From NCBI GenBank assembly GCA_946481065.1, contig CAMLMA010000010.1, forward strand, positions 1 through 24,653: a stretch of 24,653 nt of DNA, read 5' to 3'. The notes beneath the pieces are model-generated. The model saw nothing but the letters and a program-made list of their open reading frames with translations. It did no database searches and had not been told where the DNA came from. Positions 15,384-24,400 of the stretch are shown piece after piece; position 1 is the first letter of the stretch; every line of letters starts with the position of its first letter. Made by a program: the position numbers and the translations under genes. This DNA comes from an uncultured Nitrosomonadales bacterium (GTDB lineage Bacteria; Pseudomonadota; Gammaproteobacteria; Burkholderiales; Methylophilaceae).

Positions 15384-16163
15384 TCAAGAGATGAGCCCCG
15401 TCGTCGGGGAACTCGGCGTCGCGGAATAGAGCTTTTTCGCCATACGGCCGGCGAGGAAGGATTCGCGGCCTGCCTCGATCGCCTTGCGCATGGCGCTTGC
15501 CATGAGCACCGGGTCACGCGCGCCAGCGATGGCGGTGTTCATGAGCACTCCGTCACAGCCCAGCTCCATGGCGATGGCAGCGTCGGAAGCGGTGCCGACC
15601 CCGGCATCGACCAGCACCGGGATCTTGGCGTTCTCGATGATGATCTGCAGATTCCAAGGATTGAGAATACCCATGCCGGAGCCGATCAGTGAAGCCAGCG
15701 GCATGACGGCACAGCAGCCGATCTCCTCCAGCTGCTTGGCGATGATGGGGTCGTCTGATGTGTAGACCATGACGTCGAACCCATCCTTGACCAGGATCTC
15801 GGCGGCGCGCAAGGTCTCCACCACATTGGGATAGAGCGTATTGGGATCGCCCAGCACCTCCAGCTTGACTAGCTTGTGCCCATCCAGCAGTTCGCGTGCG
15901 AGCCTAAGGGTACGCACCGCATCGTCGGTGGTGTAGCAACCGGCGGTATTCGGCAGGTAGGTGAACTCGTCCGGCGGCAGGTAATCCAGCAGTGAAGGTT
16001 CGCCAGCGTTCTGGCCGATATTGGTACGCCGGATAGCCACCGTCACGATCTCAGCGCCGCTGGCGTCGATCGCCGCGCGCGTTTCGGCGAAATCCTTGTA
16101 CTTGCCGGTGCCGACCAGCAGACGCGATTGATAGGTGTTACCCGCGATAGTAAGTGTATGCAT
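15384..16163 (-). CDS. thiG: Thiazole synthase
   Basis: ThiG builds the thiazole phosphate moiety of thiamine from deoxyxylulose 5-phosphate, dehydroglycine or an equivalent, and sulfur delivered by ThiS thiocarboxylate. The 259-residue protein has the family TIM-barrel hallmarks: [12 protein letters not shown] near the start, VTVAIRR, the KLEVLGD strand with Lys100 as likely Schiff-base lysine, [15 protein letters not shown] and [20 protein letters not shown] for phosphate binding. The ATG at 16163 is 3 bases after the thiS stop, so sulfur carrier and enzyme are translationally linked, the usual thiSG pairing. Length and motifs are complete. Confidence 0.97.
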   Translation of the reverse strand: MHTLTIAGNTYQSRLLVGTGKYKDFAETRAAIDASGAEIVTVAIRRTNIGQNAGEPSLLDYLPPDEFTYLPNTAGCYTTDDAVRTLRLARELLDGHKLVKLEVLGDPNTLYPNVVETLRAAEILVKDGFDVMVYTSDDPIIAKQLEEIGCCAVMPLASLIGSGMGILNPWNLQIIIENAKIPVLVDAGVGTASDAAIAMELGCDGVLMNTAIAGARDPVLMASAMRKAIEAGRESFLAGRMAKKLYSATPSSPTTGLIS

Positions 16164-16166
16164 TGA

Positions 16167-16373
16167 TTAACCGCCTCCGACTGCGCCCACGATCTCCAGC
16201 TTGTCGCCATCATGCAAGGGCGACTCGGCGAACTGGCTACGCGGCACGATCTCGCCGTTACACTCGATCGCAAGGCGCTTGCCAGTGAGACCGAGCTTGT
16301 CGACCAGTTCAGCGACATTGAGTCGTGAGGTGTCGAATTGTCGGGGGTTACCGTTGATGATGAGCTGGATCAC
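16167..16373 (-). CDS. thiS: Sulfur carrier protein ThiS
   Basis: This 68-residue ubiquitin-like protein ends in VGGG. The C-terminal diglycine is adenylated by ThiF and converted to a thiocarboxylate that donates sulfur to ThiG. The N-terminal beta strand MIQLIINGNPRQF and the segment RLAIECNGEIVPRSQF are typical for ThiS. Translation begins at GTG (16373), the only start that gives a normal ThiS N-terminus. There is no strong ribosome site. Most ThiS proteins end in GG; one extra glycine is encoded here, which keeps a diglycine end. It is the first gene of thiS-thiG-apaG-mltA. Confidence 0.94.
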   Translation of the reverse strand: MIQLIINGNPRQFDTSRLNVAELVDKLGLTGKRLAIECNGEIVPRSQFAESPLHDGDKLEIVGAVGGG

Positions 16374-16417
16374 GCGTCGCTGCCGAATCTGGATTTTAGG
16401 TGAGCACGAAAGCCTTT

Positions 16418-16447
16418 ATTTTACGTGGGTTGCGAGAATAAGGCCAA
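16418..16447 (-). promoter_or_regulatory. Tentative promoter of the thiS operon
   Basis: On the minus strand TTGGCC (16447-16442) and TAAAAT (16423-16418) are separated by 18 bases, giving a four-of-six -35 and a five-of-six -10 match, 45 bases before the thiS GTG. The 16374-16580 interval contains no THI-box-like sequence that I can recognise. Confidence 0.4.
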
Positions 16448-16580
16448 TCGCTCGTCGGCATGTCCCGGCCACCGGACGATTTGTCATATTGATGGTTGAC
16501 AATCGTCGGCCCAGGACAAAAACTGGCGACCAGTACCGTCTTGCTTTCTGAAATCATCCTTCAACCTGTCGAGGAACATC

Positions 16581-17591
16581 ATGCGCCCTTCCCATCATAT
16601 TTTCCGCGTAGGCGCCATGTGCGCCTCCCTGCTGCTGGCATTTCCCGCGCCTGCGGCGGAATCCGCCAGCGACAAACCGGTCGTCGAACAGATCGTCGAC
16701 GTCATGACCACGCTGGCGCAGGGGCCGCACAAGGGTTTCCGCGCCAACCACGCAAAAGGCATCGTCGCCACCGGCACCTTCACGCCGGCGCCCGCAGCCG
16801 CCAGCCTGAGCAAGGCTGCGCATTTGCAGCAGGCAGAGACCCCTGTGACCGTGCGTTTTTCCAATGCCACTGGCGTGCCGGATATCCCTGATACCAATCC
16901 CAATGCCAATCCGCGTGGCATCGCCATCCGCTTCCAGTTACCAGATGGCAGCTATACCGATATCGTCAGCATCAGCGTCAACGCATTCCCCGCCGCCACC
17001 CCAGAAGACTTCCTTGGCTTGCTGAGCGCGATCGCCGCTACTGGCCCGAACGCATCCAAGCCGACGCCCATTGAGCAATTCCTGGCAGCGCATCCGGCGG
17101 CACAAAAATTCGTCAGCATCCCCAAACCGCCGCCGGCCAGTTACACGACCCAGTCCTATTTCGGCGTCAATGCCTTCCAGTTCACCAACGCCAAGGGCGA
17201 GCAGCGTTATGGTCGTTACCGCATCACGCCGCTGGCAGGAGACAAAGCGCTGAGCGAGACTGAAGCGAGCGCGGCTGCACCGAACTATCTGTCGGAGGAA
17301 CTGAAGTCACGATTGGCGCAAGGCCCGGCCAAATTCCGTATCGCGGTACAACTGGCTGAGAAAGGCGATGTGATCGATGACGCGACGGTGGTCTGGCCCG
17401 ACAGCCGCCCACAGATCGAGCTGGGCGTCCTGACGCTGAAATCCGTCGCCGACGATTCCGCCGCGGTGGAAAAGAAGCTGGCGTTCAATCCCCTGATCCT
17501 GACGGATGGCATCGCGCCCAGCAACGATCCGATCCTCATGGCACGGCCTGCGGCCTATGCCATCAGTGTCGGCCGCCGCTTCGCCGACTAG
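16581..17591 (+). CDS. Catalase-like heme peroxidase, periplasmic (SrpA-type small catalase family)
   Basis: The 336-residue protein is a short member of the catalase superfamily; full-length catalases have about 480 or more residues. A signal peptide is visible at residues 1-26 (hydrophobic ASLLLAFPAPAAE with an Ala-x-Ala cleavage site), so it should act in the periplasm. The distal heme histidine is likely His57 in RANHAKG, and the substrate-side strand is VTVRFSNATG. The proximal heme ligand is Tyr326 in the RPAAYAISVGRR segment, matching the RxxxY arrangement of catalases. Related small proteins act as heme peroxidases with organic substrates rather than efficient catalases. GAGGAA precedes the ATG. 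It is transcribed alone toward a palindromic terminator shared with csbD. Confidence 0.88.
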   Translation: MRPSHHIFRVGAMCASLLLAFPAPAAESASDKPVVEQIVDVMTTLAQGPHKGFRANHAKGIVATGTFTPAPAAASLSKAAHLQQAETPVTVRFSNATGVPDIPDTNPNANPRGIAIRFQLPDGSYTDIVSISVNAFPAATPEDFLGLLSAIAATGPNASKPTPIEQFLAAHPAAQKFVSIPKPPPASYTTQSYFGVNAFQFTNAKGEQRYGRYRITPLAGDKALSETEASAAAPNYLSEELKSRLAQGPAKFRIAVQLAEKGDVIDDATVVWPDSRPQIELGVLTLKSVADDSAAVEKKLAFNPLILTDGIAPSNDPILMARPAAYAISVGRRFAD

Positions 17592-17608
17592 ATACGACTC
17601 AATCGCGT

Positions 17609-17636
17609 AAAAAAAGGCCACCCGCGGGTGGCCTTT
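17609..17636. terminator. Bidirectional palindromic terminator between the catalase-like gene and csbD
   Basis: A perfect 24-base palindrome at 17613-17636 (half-site AAAGGCCACCCG) is preceded by further A residues. On the minus strand the hairpin is thus followed by a seven-T run (17615-17609), an excellent intrinsic terminator for csbD. On the plus strand only TTT follows, so it also ends the catalase-like transcript, less strongly. Confidence 0.88.
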
Positions 17637-17684
17637 GGAATCGCGATGGAGATTTGAGCAATATCGCTGAGCGTTGAGCGTGGC

Positions 17685-17885
17685 TCAGTGACAAGCCTTG
17701 TTGAAGCGGTCGATCTGTTCTTCCGCTTCTTCCTTGGTCACGCCATACATCTCCTGGATCTTGCCCGACAGCATCTGGCGATTACCCTTGATCTCTTCGA
17801 GCTGGTCATCGGTGAGCTTGCCCCACTGTTGATGTACCTTGCCCTTGAATTGCTTCCAGTTACCTTCGATTTGGTCCCAGTTCAT
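17685..17885 (-). CDS. CsbD-family small stress protein
   Basis: This 66-residue, highly charged protein starts MNWDQIEGNWKQFKGK, the signature of CsbD/YjbJ proteins, and continues with KLTDDQLEEIKGNRQMLSGKIQ. Family members are small helical cytoplasmic proteins strongly induced by general stress or stationary phase; no biochemical function is established. Two consecutive ATGs occur (17888 and 17885); the second is chosen because AAGGAG lies 6 bases ahead of it rather than 3. The upstream frame to 17948 is rejected. It is a single-gene unit ended by the palindromic terminator. A small dyad (ATCGTG at 17926-17931, CACGAT at 17936-17941) lies about 40 bases upstream and could be regulatory. 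Confidence 0.92.
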   Translation of the reverse strand: MNWDQIEGNWKQFKGKVHQQWGKLTDDQLEEIKGNRQMLSGKIQEMYGVTKEEAEEQIDRFNKACH

Positions 17886-18087
17886 CATGTACTCCTTTTC
17901 GATATCAGGTGAGTGTCCGGTCTGTATCGTGCGATCACGATCGACCATGGGCTCATCTTAATCGGCAAGAACGCGCAGGACAGTCGGCATCAGGCTGAAT
18001 CAGGTGTAGGTATGGGCTGACAACAGATGCAAAGACTACGCGGCAGGTTTGCCAGTCGAGTGGCGAACTGCGTAGAATGGCGGCATT

Positions 18088-18161
18088 GCGGGCGTAGTTC
18101 AATGGTAGAACGCTAGCTTCCCAAGCTCGATACGCGGGTTCGATTCCCGTCGCCCGCTCCA
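18088..18161 (+). tRNA. tRNA-Gly (anticodon CCC)
   Basis: The 74-base cloverleaf has acceptor GCGGGCG (18088-18094) pairing with CGCCCGC near its 3' end, discriminator T and an encoded CCA (18159-18161). The anticodon loop TTCCCAA (18118-18124) gives anticodon CCC, reading GGG. The T arm contains GGTTCGATTCCC. The sequence closely resembles E. coli glyU as I recall it. One mismatch, T18114 against C18128, occurs in the anticodon stem (CTAGC with GCTCG). Confidence 0.96.
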
Positions 18162-18174
18162 CTACTTCAGTCCG

Positions 18175-18339
18175 TCAGATCTCCACCATCTCGAAATCTT
18201 CCTTGCGCGCCCCGCATTCCGGACAGGTCCAGTTCGGAGGTACGTCTTCCCAACGCGTTCCGGGTGCGATGCCGTCCTCGGGACAGCCTTTCGCTTCATC
18301 GTAGATCCAGCCGCAGATATTGCACATCCAGGTTTTCAT
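18175..18339 (-). CDS. Rubredoxin
   Basis: This 54-residue protein has the two rubredoxin iron knuckles, CNICG near the start and CPECG near the end, which hold a single Fe(Cys)4 centre for one-electron transfer in the cytoplasm. The linker with [18 protein letters not shown] and the aromatic residues in PPNWTCP are standard for rubredoxin. The start at ATG 18339 gives the typical length; upstream frame to 18453 would add 38 residues without family resemblance. The AAAGG ribosome site lies upstream. It is divergent from thiD, with 140 bases between them. Its redox partner is not shown by context. Confidence 0.96.
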   Translation of the reverse strand: MKTWMCNICGWIYDEAKGCPEDGIAPGTRWEDVPPNWTCPECGARKEDFEMVEI

Positions 18340-18479
18340 TTGCCAGAGACCTTTTATTATCGAGAAGGTGAATTGCGTTAAAATAGCATATTCCAAATTA
18401 CATCGCGCCCACAGCACTCGCAGCCATGAACTAAGTCGCATGGCCCATGCCATAAGTGTCTCGTGCTGAGAATCTCATT

Positions 18480-19316
18480 ATGAATCTGATGCCCCCTACC
18501 GTCATGACGTTCGCCGCGACCGACCCCAGCAGCGGCGCCGGTTTGCAGGCCGATATCCTGACCCTGGCCAGTATCGGCTGCCATCCGCTTTCGGTCGTCA
18601 CCGCCGTCACGGTGCAAGACACTGTGGGCGTCGATAACGTCATGGTATGCGATGCCGACTGGGTCAACGACCAGGCACGCACCATCCTGGAGGACATGCA
18701 GGTCTCCGCCTTCAAGCTAGGCATGCTGGGCAGCGTCGAGAACATCGCCGTGATCGCGGAGATCATGGCCGATTACCCGGATACCCCCCTGCTCATCGAC
18801 CCGGTACTGGCCTCCGGCCGTGGCGATGAGCTGGCCAACGACGAGATGCAGGCAGCGATGATCGACCTGCTCTTGCCGCAGGCGACACTCATCACGCCCA
18901 ATAGCCTCGAGGCGCGCCGCCTCGCTTTTCACGACGACGATTCCGACGAAGCCGAGAACGCCTCGCTGGAGGAAGTCGCAGACCGCTTGCTGGCCATGGG
19001 CTCGGAATATGTGCTGATCACCGGCACCCACGAGCGCACCGCGGAAGTCATCAATACCCTGTACGGCGAGCGTGGCATCATCCAGACATTCAAGTGCGAG
19101 CGCCTGCCCGGCAGCTATCACGGCTCCGGCTGCACGCTGACCTCGGCCATCGCCGCCTGTGTCGCACATGGTTTGAGCATCGAGGAAGCCATCGCCGAAG
19201 CGCAGGACTATACCTGGCAGTCGCTCAAGCACGCATTCCGTCCGGGCATGGGCCAGTTCATCCCGGATCGCCTGTTCTGGGCGAGGGATGAAGAAGATGA
19301 CGCGCGGAAGAATTAA
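18480..19316 (+). CDS. thiD: Hydroxymethylpyrimidine/phosphomethylpyrimidine kinase
   Basis: ThiD phosphorylates hydroxymethylpyrimidine twice to give the pyrimidine diphosphate used by ThiE. From ATG 18480 it has 278 residues, close to the family's 266. Visible hallmarks are TFAATDPSSGAGLQADI at the start (substrate/phosphate loop), AVTVQDTVGV, LLIDPVLASG, LITPNSLEA and the ribokinase-type anion hole YHGSGCTLTSAIAA with Cys218. A GTG at 18456 is in frame but adds eight residues of no family likeness. The ribosome site is weak. It overlaps thiE by about 20-29 bases, so thiD and thiE are translationally coupled and the pair leads the thiD-thiE-hemL operon. Confidence 0.95.
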   Translation: MNLMPPTVMTFAATDPSSGAGLQADILTLASIGCHPLSVVTAVTVQDTVGVDNVMVCDADWVNDQARTILEDMQVSAFKLGMLGSVENIAVIAEIMADYPDTPLLIDPVLASGRGDELANDEMQAAMIDLLLPQATLITPNSLEARRLAFHDDDSDEAENASLEEVADRLLAMGSEYVLITGTHERTAEVINTLYGERGIIQTFKCERLPGSYHGSGCTLTSAIAACVAHGLSIEEAIAEAQDYTWQSLKHAFRPGMGQFIPDRLFWARDEEDDARKN

Positions 19317-19917
19317 CGGCCTTTACGCGCTGACGCCGGACGAGCCGGATACGGCGAAGTTGTTGCGGCTGGTGGAGCAGGCGCTGGATGCCGGCGTCAA
19401 GCTGCTGCAATACCGTAACAAGCAGGCCGATTCCCGCCTGCGCATCGCGCAGGCACAGGCAATATTGCCGCGCTGCCACCACCACGGTGCGACCTTCATC
19501 ATCAATGACGATATCAAGCTCTGTCTCGCCATCGATGCTGACGGCGTGCATCTGGGCAAGACCGACGGCAGTCTGGGCGCAGCGCGCGAACGCCTTGGCC
19601 CAGACAAGCTTCTCGGGGCTTCGTGCTATGACCGTTTCGAACTGGCCGTCGCGGCCAAAACGCATGGGGCGGATTACGTCGCCTTCGGCGCCTGCTTCCC
19701 CTCTGCGACCAAGCCTGCCGCGCCCCGCGCAGACCTGCAGCTTTTCACGCGCGCCAAGGGCGAGCTCGGCTTGCCGACTGTCGCCATCGGCGGCATCACG
19801 CCCGACAACGCCGGGCTGGCTTTCAGCGCTGGCGCCGATGCGGTTGCAGTCATCGGCGCGCTCTGGAATAGTGCCGATATCCGCGCGATCGTTCAGCAGT
19901 TTCAGCATTCCCAATAG
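19288..19917 (+). CDS. thiE: Thiamine-phosphate synthase
   Basis: ThiE couples the pyrimidine diphosphate from ThiD to thiazole phosphate to form thiamine phosphate. The 209-residue TIM-barrel protein shows LYALTPD at the start, [35 protein letters not shown] (in two adjoining pieces), [20 protein letters not shown] and PTVAIGGIT, all typical positions. Two starts are possible: ATG 19288, only one base behind GAGG, or ATG 19297, three codons later, with better spacing. Coordinates use the first. The overlap with thiD at its 5' end is an unusually long gene overlap for this window but is a normal coupling arrangement. hemL starts 26 bases after the stop. Confidence 0.94.
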   Translation: MKKMTRGRINGLYALTPDEPDTAKLLRLVEQALDAGVKLLQYRNKQADSRLRIAQAQAILPRCHHHGATFIINDDIKLCLAIDADGVHLGKTDGSLGAARERLGPDKLLGASCYDRFELAVAAKTHGADYVAFGACFPSATKPAAPRADLQLFTRAKGELGLPTVAIGGITPDNAGLAFSAGADAVAVIGALWNSADIRAIVQQFQHSQ

Positions 19918-19943
19918 CCACTAACTTTTTCAGCAAGGCCATC

Positions 19944-21230
19944 ATGACCTCACGTAACCAGCAGCTCTTCGAACGATCCCAGCGCCTGATCCCGGGCGGC
20001 GTCAACTCACCGGTCCGTGCCTTCCGCTCCGTCGGCGGCACGCCGGTATTCTTCAAGCGTGGCCTCGGCGCGCACCTGTGGGACGAGGACGACAAGGAAT
20101 ACATCGACTACATCGGTTCCTGGGGGCCGATGATCCTTGGTCATGCGCACCCTGAGGTGATTCAAGCCGTGCAGGCTGCGGCCGAGAACAGCCTGTCCTT
20201 CGGCGCGCCGACGGCACTCGAGCTGGAGATGGCAGAACGCATCATCGAGCTCGTACCAAGCATGGAGCAGGTACGGCTCGTCAGTTCCGGTACCGAGGCC
20301 ACCATGAGCGCCATCCGCCTGGCGCGTGGCTACACCGGCCGCAACAAGATCCTGAAATTCGAAGGCTGTTATCACGGCCATGCCGACTCGCTGCTGGTCA
20401 AAGCCGGTTCCGGCGCGCTCACGTTCGGCCAGCCAAGCTCGGCAGGCGTGCCACCGGAACTCGCCGCGCACACCTTGACGCTGCCTTACAACGACAATGC
20501 CGCGGTCGAGCAACTGTTCGCGCAGATCGGCAGTGAGATCGCCTGCGTCATCGTTGAACCGGTCGTCGGCAACATGAACCTCATCGTCCCGCAGAACGGC
20601 TTCTTGCAAGTATTGCGCGACCAGTGCACCAAGCATGGCGCGGTGTTGATCTTCGACGAAGTGATGACCGGGTTCCGTGTCGCACTCGGCGGCGCGCAAC
20701 AGCTCTATGGCATCACCCCGGACCTCACTACGCTGGGCAAGGTCATCGGCGGCGGCTTGCCGGTCGGTGCTTTCGGCGGTCGCCATGACATCATGCATTG
20801 CCTGGCGCCACTGGGGCCGGTGTACCAGGCCGGTACGCTGTCCGGCAATCCGGTGGCCGTGTCTGCCGGCCTGGCGACGCTCAAGCTGATCCAGGTGCCG
20901 GGTTTCCACGAAAGACTTAGCGCACAGACCGGCAAGCTGGTCGATGGCCTGGCGGCAGCGGCTCGTGAAGCCGGTGTGGCCTTCAGCGCGCAGCATGTCG
21001 GCGGCATGTTCGGCCTCTATTTCAGCGCGCGTTGCCCAACCAGCTATGACGAAGTCATGCAGTCGGACAAGGAAGCCTTCAATCGCTTCTTCCATGGCAT
21101 GCTGGACGAAGGCATCTATCTGGCGCCCTCCGCTTTTGAAGCGGGTTTCGTGTCCGCCGCACATACCGATCTCGACATCGAGAAGACGATCGCCGCCGCG
21201 AAAAAGGTGTTTGCCGGCAAGCTGCACTGA
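19944..21230 (+). CDS. hemL: Glutamate-1-semialdehyde 2,1-aminomutase
   Basis: HemL moves the amino group of glutamate-1-semialdehyde to give 5-aminolevulinate, the first committed tetrapyrrole precursor of the C5 pathway. The 428-residue protein has [17 protein letters not shown] near the N-terminus, [40 protein letters not shown] and the PLP lysine in [17 protein letters not shown] (Lys266, close to Lys265 of E. coli). AAGG upstream of ATG 19944. It is the third gene of thiD-thiE-hemL, an arrangement I know from several betaproteobacteria. Heme for the catalase-like enzyme and cytochromes would depend on it. The gene is complete. Confidence 0.97.
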   Translation: MTSRNQQLFERSQRLIPGGVNSPVRAFRSVGGTPVFFKRGLGAHLWDEDDKEYIDYIGSWGPMILGHAHPEVIQAVQAAAENSLSFGAPTALELEMAERIIELVPSMEQVRLVSSGTEATMSAIRLARGYTGRNKILKFEGCYHGHADSLLVKAGSGALTFGQPSSAGVPPELAAHTLTLPYNDNAAVEQLFAQIGSEIACVIVEPVVGNMNLIVPQNGFLQVLRDQCTKHGAVLIFDEVMTGFRVALGGAQQLYGITPDLTTLGKVIGGGLPVGAFGGRHDIMHCLAPLGPVYQAGTLSGNPVAVSAGLATLKLIQVPGFHERLSAQTGKLVDGLAAAAREAGVAFSAQHVGGMFGLYFSARCPTSYDEVMQSDKEAFNRFFHGMLDEGIYLAPSAFEAGFVSAAHTDLDIEKTIAAAKKVFAGKLH

Positions 21231-21294
21231 AACGCGACCAGTTTACGGGCTTGCGGCATGAAAAATGCGTCTATGTGATTGAACTCATAACCTT

Positions 21295-21325
21295 TTGACG
21301 GTAACATTGAAGGTTCCGCTAAATA
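21295..21325 (+). promoter_or_regulatory. Tentative gltB promoter
   Basis: TTGACG (21295-21300) resembles a -35 box, and TAAATA (21320-21325) or CTAAAT (21319-21324) could be the -10, at 18-19 bases spacing. A start point around 21332 would leave a leader of about 105 bases before gltB, containing the stem-loop listed next. Confidence 0.4.
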
Positions 21326-21370
21326 TTTCATGGCCTGCGCCGAATTTGGCCAGAACGATGTTCGAAACCC

Positions 21371-21391
21371 CGCCAACACCCTCGGTTGGCG
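21371..21391 (+). repeat. Stem-loop in the putative gltB leader
   Basis: CGCCAAC (21371-21377) and GTTGGCG (21385-21391) form a perfect 7-pair stem with a 7-base loop, 44 bases before the gltB ATG. It could be an RNA hairpin affecting translation or a protein-binding dyad; neither is shown. Confidence 0.4.
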
Positions 21392-21435
21392 CGGCAGTAC
21401 AGGGGTCGAGGGATGGATAGGTAAATACATTGGTA

Positions 21436-24400
21436 ATGCAAGCACAATCGCCAGAAGCACAAGGCAAGCCCGATCAACAGGGGCTCTATAACCCTGCCAA
21501 CGAACATGACGCCTGTGGCGTCGGCTTCATCGCGCATATCAAGGGCAAGAAAAGCCACGACATCGTTCGTAACGGCTTGCAGATCCTTGCCAACCTGACG
21601 CATCGCGGCGCGACCGGTTACGACCCCAAGCTCGGCGACGGCGCCGGCATGTTGATCCAGATGCCCGATGCCTTCATGCGCAAGGAAGCGGCCAAACAAG
21701 GCATCACCTTGCCAGAGGTCGGCCATTATGCCGTCGGCATGGTCTCGCTTCCGCAGTCGCGCAACGGTCGCGAAGCCTGTGAATCCGTCATCGCCCGAGT
21801 CGTACACGAAGAGGCGCAAACCCTGCTGGGCTGGCGCGATGTCCCGCGCGACAACAGCAACATCGCTGACGCCGCCCGCGCAGTCGAGCCGGTCATGCGC
21901 CAGGTGTTCATTGCCAGCGCAGCCGCCGACCAGAATGCCTTCGAACGCAAGCTGTTCGTCATCCGCAAGCGCATCGAGCACGCGGTGCGTGCCCTGAAGA
22001 TCGAGGATGCCTGTCAGTTCTACATCCCTTCGCTGTCGAGCCGCACCATCGTCTACAAGGGCATGCTGCTGGCCAACGAGGTCGGCACCTATTACCAGGA
22101 CCTGCAGGACGAGACCATGGTCTCTGCCCTGGCGCTGGTGCACCAGCGTTTCTCCACCAACACCTTCCCGGCATGGGAGTTGGCGCATCCCTTCCGCATG
22201 ATCGCCCACAATGGCGAGATCAACACCATGCAGGGTAACGTCAACTGGATGGCCGCGCGCCACGCGGCGATGCGCTCCGAACTGCTGGGCGAAGACCTGG
22301 ACAAGGTTTGGCCGCTGATCGCTGACGGCCAGTCTGATTCCGCCTGTTTCGACAATGCGCTCGAACTGCTCGTTGCCGGTGGCTACTCGCTGCCGCACGC
22401 CATGATGATGCTGATCCCGGAAGCCTGGTCTTCCGATCCGCTGATGGATGAGCAGCGCCGCGCCTTCTATGAATATCATGCCGCTCTGATGGAGCCCTGG
22501 GACGGCCCTGCTGCCGTAGCTTTCACCGATGGCCGCATGATCGGTGCCACGCTGGACCGTAACGGTTTGCGTCCGGCCCGCTACCTGGTGACCGACGATG
22601 ACCACGTCATGATGGCCTCCGAGATGGGTGTGCTGACCTTCCCGCAGGAACGCATCATCAAGAAATGGCGCCTGCAGCCGGGCAAGATGCTGCTCATCGA
22701 CATGGAACAGGGCCGCATCATCGATGATGCCGAAGTCAAGCAGCAGTTGGCTGAAGCCAAGCCCTACAAGCAATGGATCGAGAAGTCGCGTTACTTCCTC
22801 GGTGACCTGCCCAAGGTCGAACGCAAGCCGGAACTGGCCGCCAGCCTGCTCGACGTGCAGCAGGCCTTTGGCTATACCCAGGAAGACATCAAGTTCATCC
22901 TGCAGCCGATGATCGCCAATGGCGAAGAGGCCTCCGGCTCCATGGGTAACGACAGTGCGCTGCCTGTGCTCTCCAACAAGCCCAAGCAGCTCTACAATTA
23001 TTTCAAGCAGCTGTTCGCGCAGGTGACCAACCCGCCGATCGACCCGATCCGCGAAGAGCTGGTCATGTCGCTGGTGACCTTCATCGGTCCCAAGCCCAAC
23101 CTGCTCGGCATCGACGAGACTGATCCACCGTTGCGTCTGGAGGCCAGCCAGCCAGTGCTGACGCTGGACGAGCTGGAACAGCTCAAAGCCATCGACACCC
23201 TGACGCAGAATCGCTACCGCGCCCTGACGCTCGACATCACCTACCCGGTGGCGCAAGGCAAGCAGCACATGGCAGCAGCTATCGAAGCCCTGAACAAGGC
23301 CGCGGAAAAGGCCGTCAATGACGGCTTCAACGTGTTGATCCTGTCTGATCGCCAGGTCAGCGCCGAACGGCTGGCGATCCCTGCGCTATTGGCCTGTTCC
23401 GCGACGCATCAGCATCTGGTCAAGGCGGGTCTGCGGACCAGCACCGGTCTCGTCATCGACACCGGTTCGGCACGCGAAGTCCACCATTTTGCGTTGCTTG
23501 GCGGTTACGGTGCAGAAGCAGTCTGCCCGTGGCTCGCCTTCGAAACCATCAGCGAACTCGCAGCAGCGCATGGCACCGATGCGAAAGAAGCCGGCAAGAA
23601 ATTCGTCAAGGCGATCGGCAAGGGCCTGTACAAGGTCATGTCCAAGATGGGCATCTCCACCTATCAGTCCTACTGTGGTGCGCAGATCTTTGAAGCGGTC
23701 GGCCTCAACAGCCGGTTCGTGAAACAGTATTTCGTCGGCACGGCAACCAATGTCGAAGGCATCGGCCTCGATGAGGTGGCTGAAGAGAGCGTGCGTCTGC
23801 ACGACGCAGCCTTTGGCGACGACCCGGTGCTGGCCGCCGCACTCGATGCCGGCGGCGAATATGCCTTCCGTATCCGCGGTGAAGAGCACATGTGGACGCC
23901 GGATTCCATCGCCAAGCTGCAGCATGCCACGCGCTCCGGCCAGTTCGACACCTATAAGGAATACGCCAAGCTGATCAACGACCAGACCAAGCGCCACATG
24001 ACGCTGCGTGGGCTGTTCGATATCAAGCCGGCTGGTTCGCCTGTACCGCTCGAGGAAGTCGAAGCGGCCAAGGAGATCGTCAAGCGCTTCGCCACGGGTG
24101 CGATGTCGCTAGGCTCGATCTCGACCGAGGCGCACGCGACCCTGGCCATCGCCATGAACCGTATCGGCGGCAAGTCGAATACCGGCGAAGGTGGCGAAGA
24201 TCCCAAGCGATTCATCCCGGTCGCCAGCGACACCAGCATGGCTAGCGTCCTCGGCGCCGAGAAGATCGAAAAGGATATCGCGCTCAAGGCTGGCGATTCC
24301 ATGCGCTCCAAGATCAAGCAAGTGGCTTCCGGTCGTTTCGGCGTCACCGCCGAATACCTGGCCAACGCCGACCAGATCCAGATCAAGATGGCGCAAGGCG

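Noticed and set aside
15374..15517. Longer N-terminus for apaG
   Set aside because: It would overlap thiG by more than 130 bases and adds a basic segment absent from ApaG proteins.
16466..16510. Near-repeat GATTTGTCA / TGACAATC with TTGACA upstream of the catalase-like gene
   Set aside because: The arms are imperfect (one base inserted), and no acceptable -10 box follows TTGACA at 16496 at 16-18 bases. I do not list it as a promoter.
17953..18162. A 69-codon minus-strand frame across the tRNA
   Set aside because: It runs antisense through the whole tRNA-Gly gene; its N-terminal residues are merely the translated complement of the tRNA.
18461..18479. CTGAGA before thiD as part of a TPP riboswitch
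   Set aside because: The six bases match a THI-box piece, but the rest of the aptamer core, including the ACCTGA-like segment, is absent and the distance to the start codon is too short.
20007..21227. A 406-codon open frame opposite hemL
   Set aside because: It mirrors hemL exactly and has no family likeness or ribosome site.
21328..23268. A 646-codon open frame on the minus strand
   Set aside because: It lies wholly opposite gltB, whose product is unmistakable. The frame is open because of high GC and codon bias, and its translation shows no family likeness.
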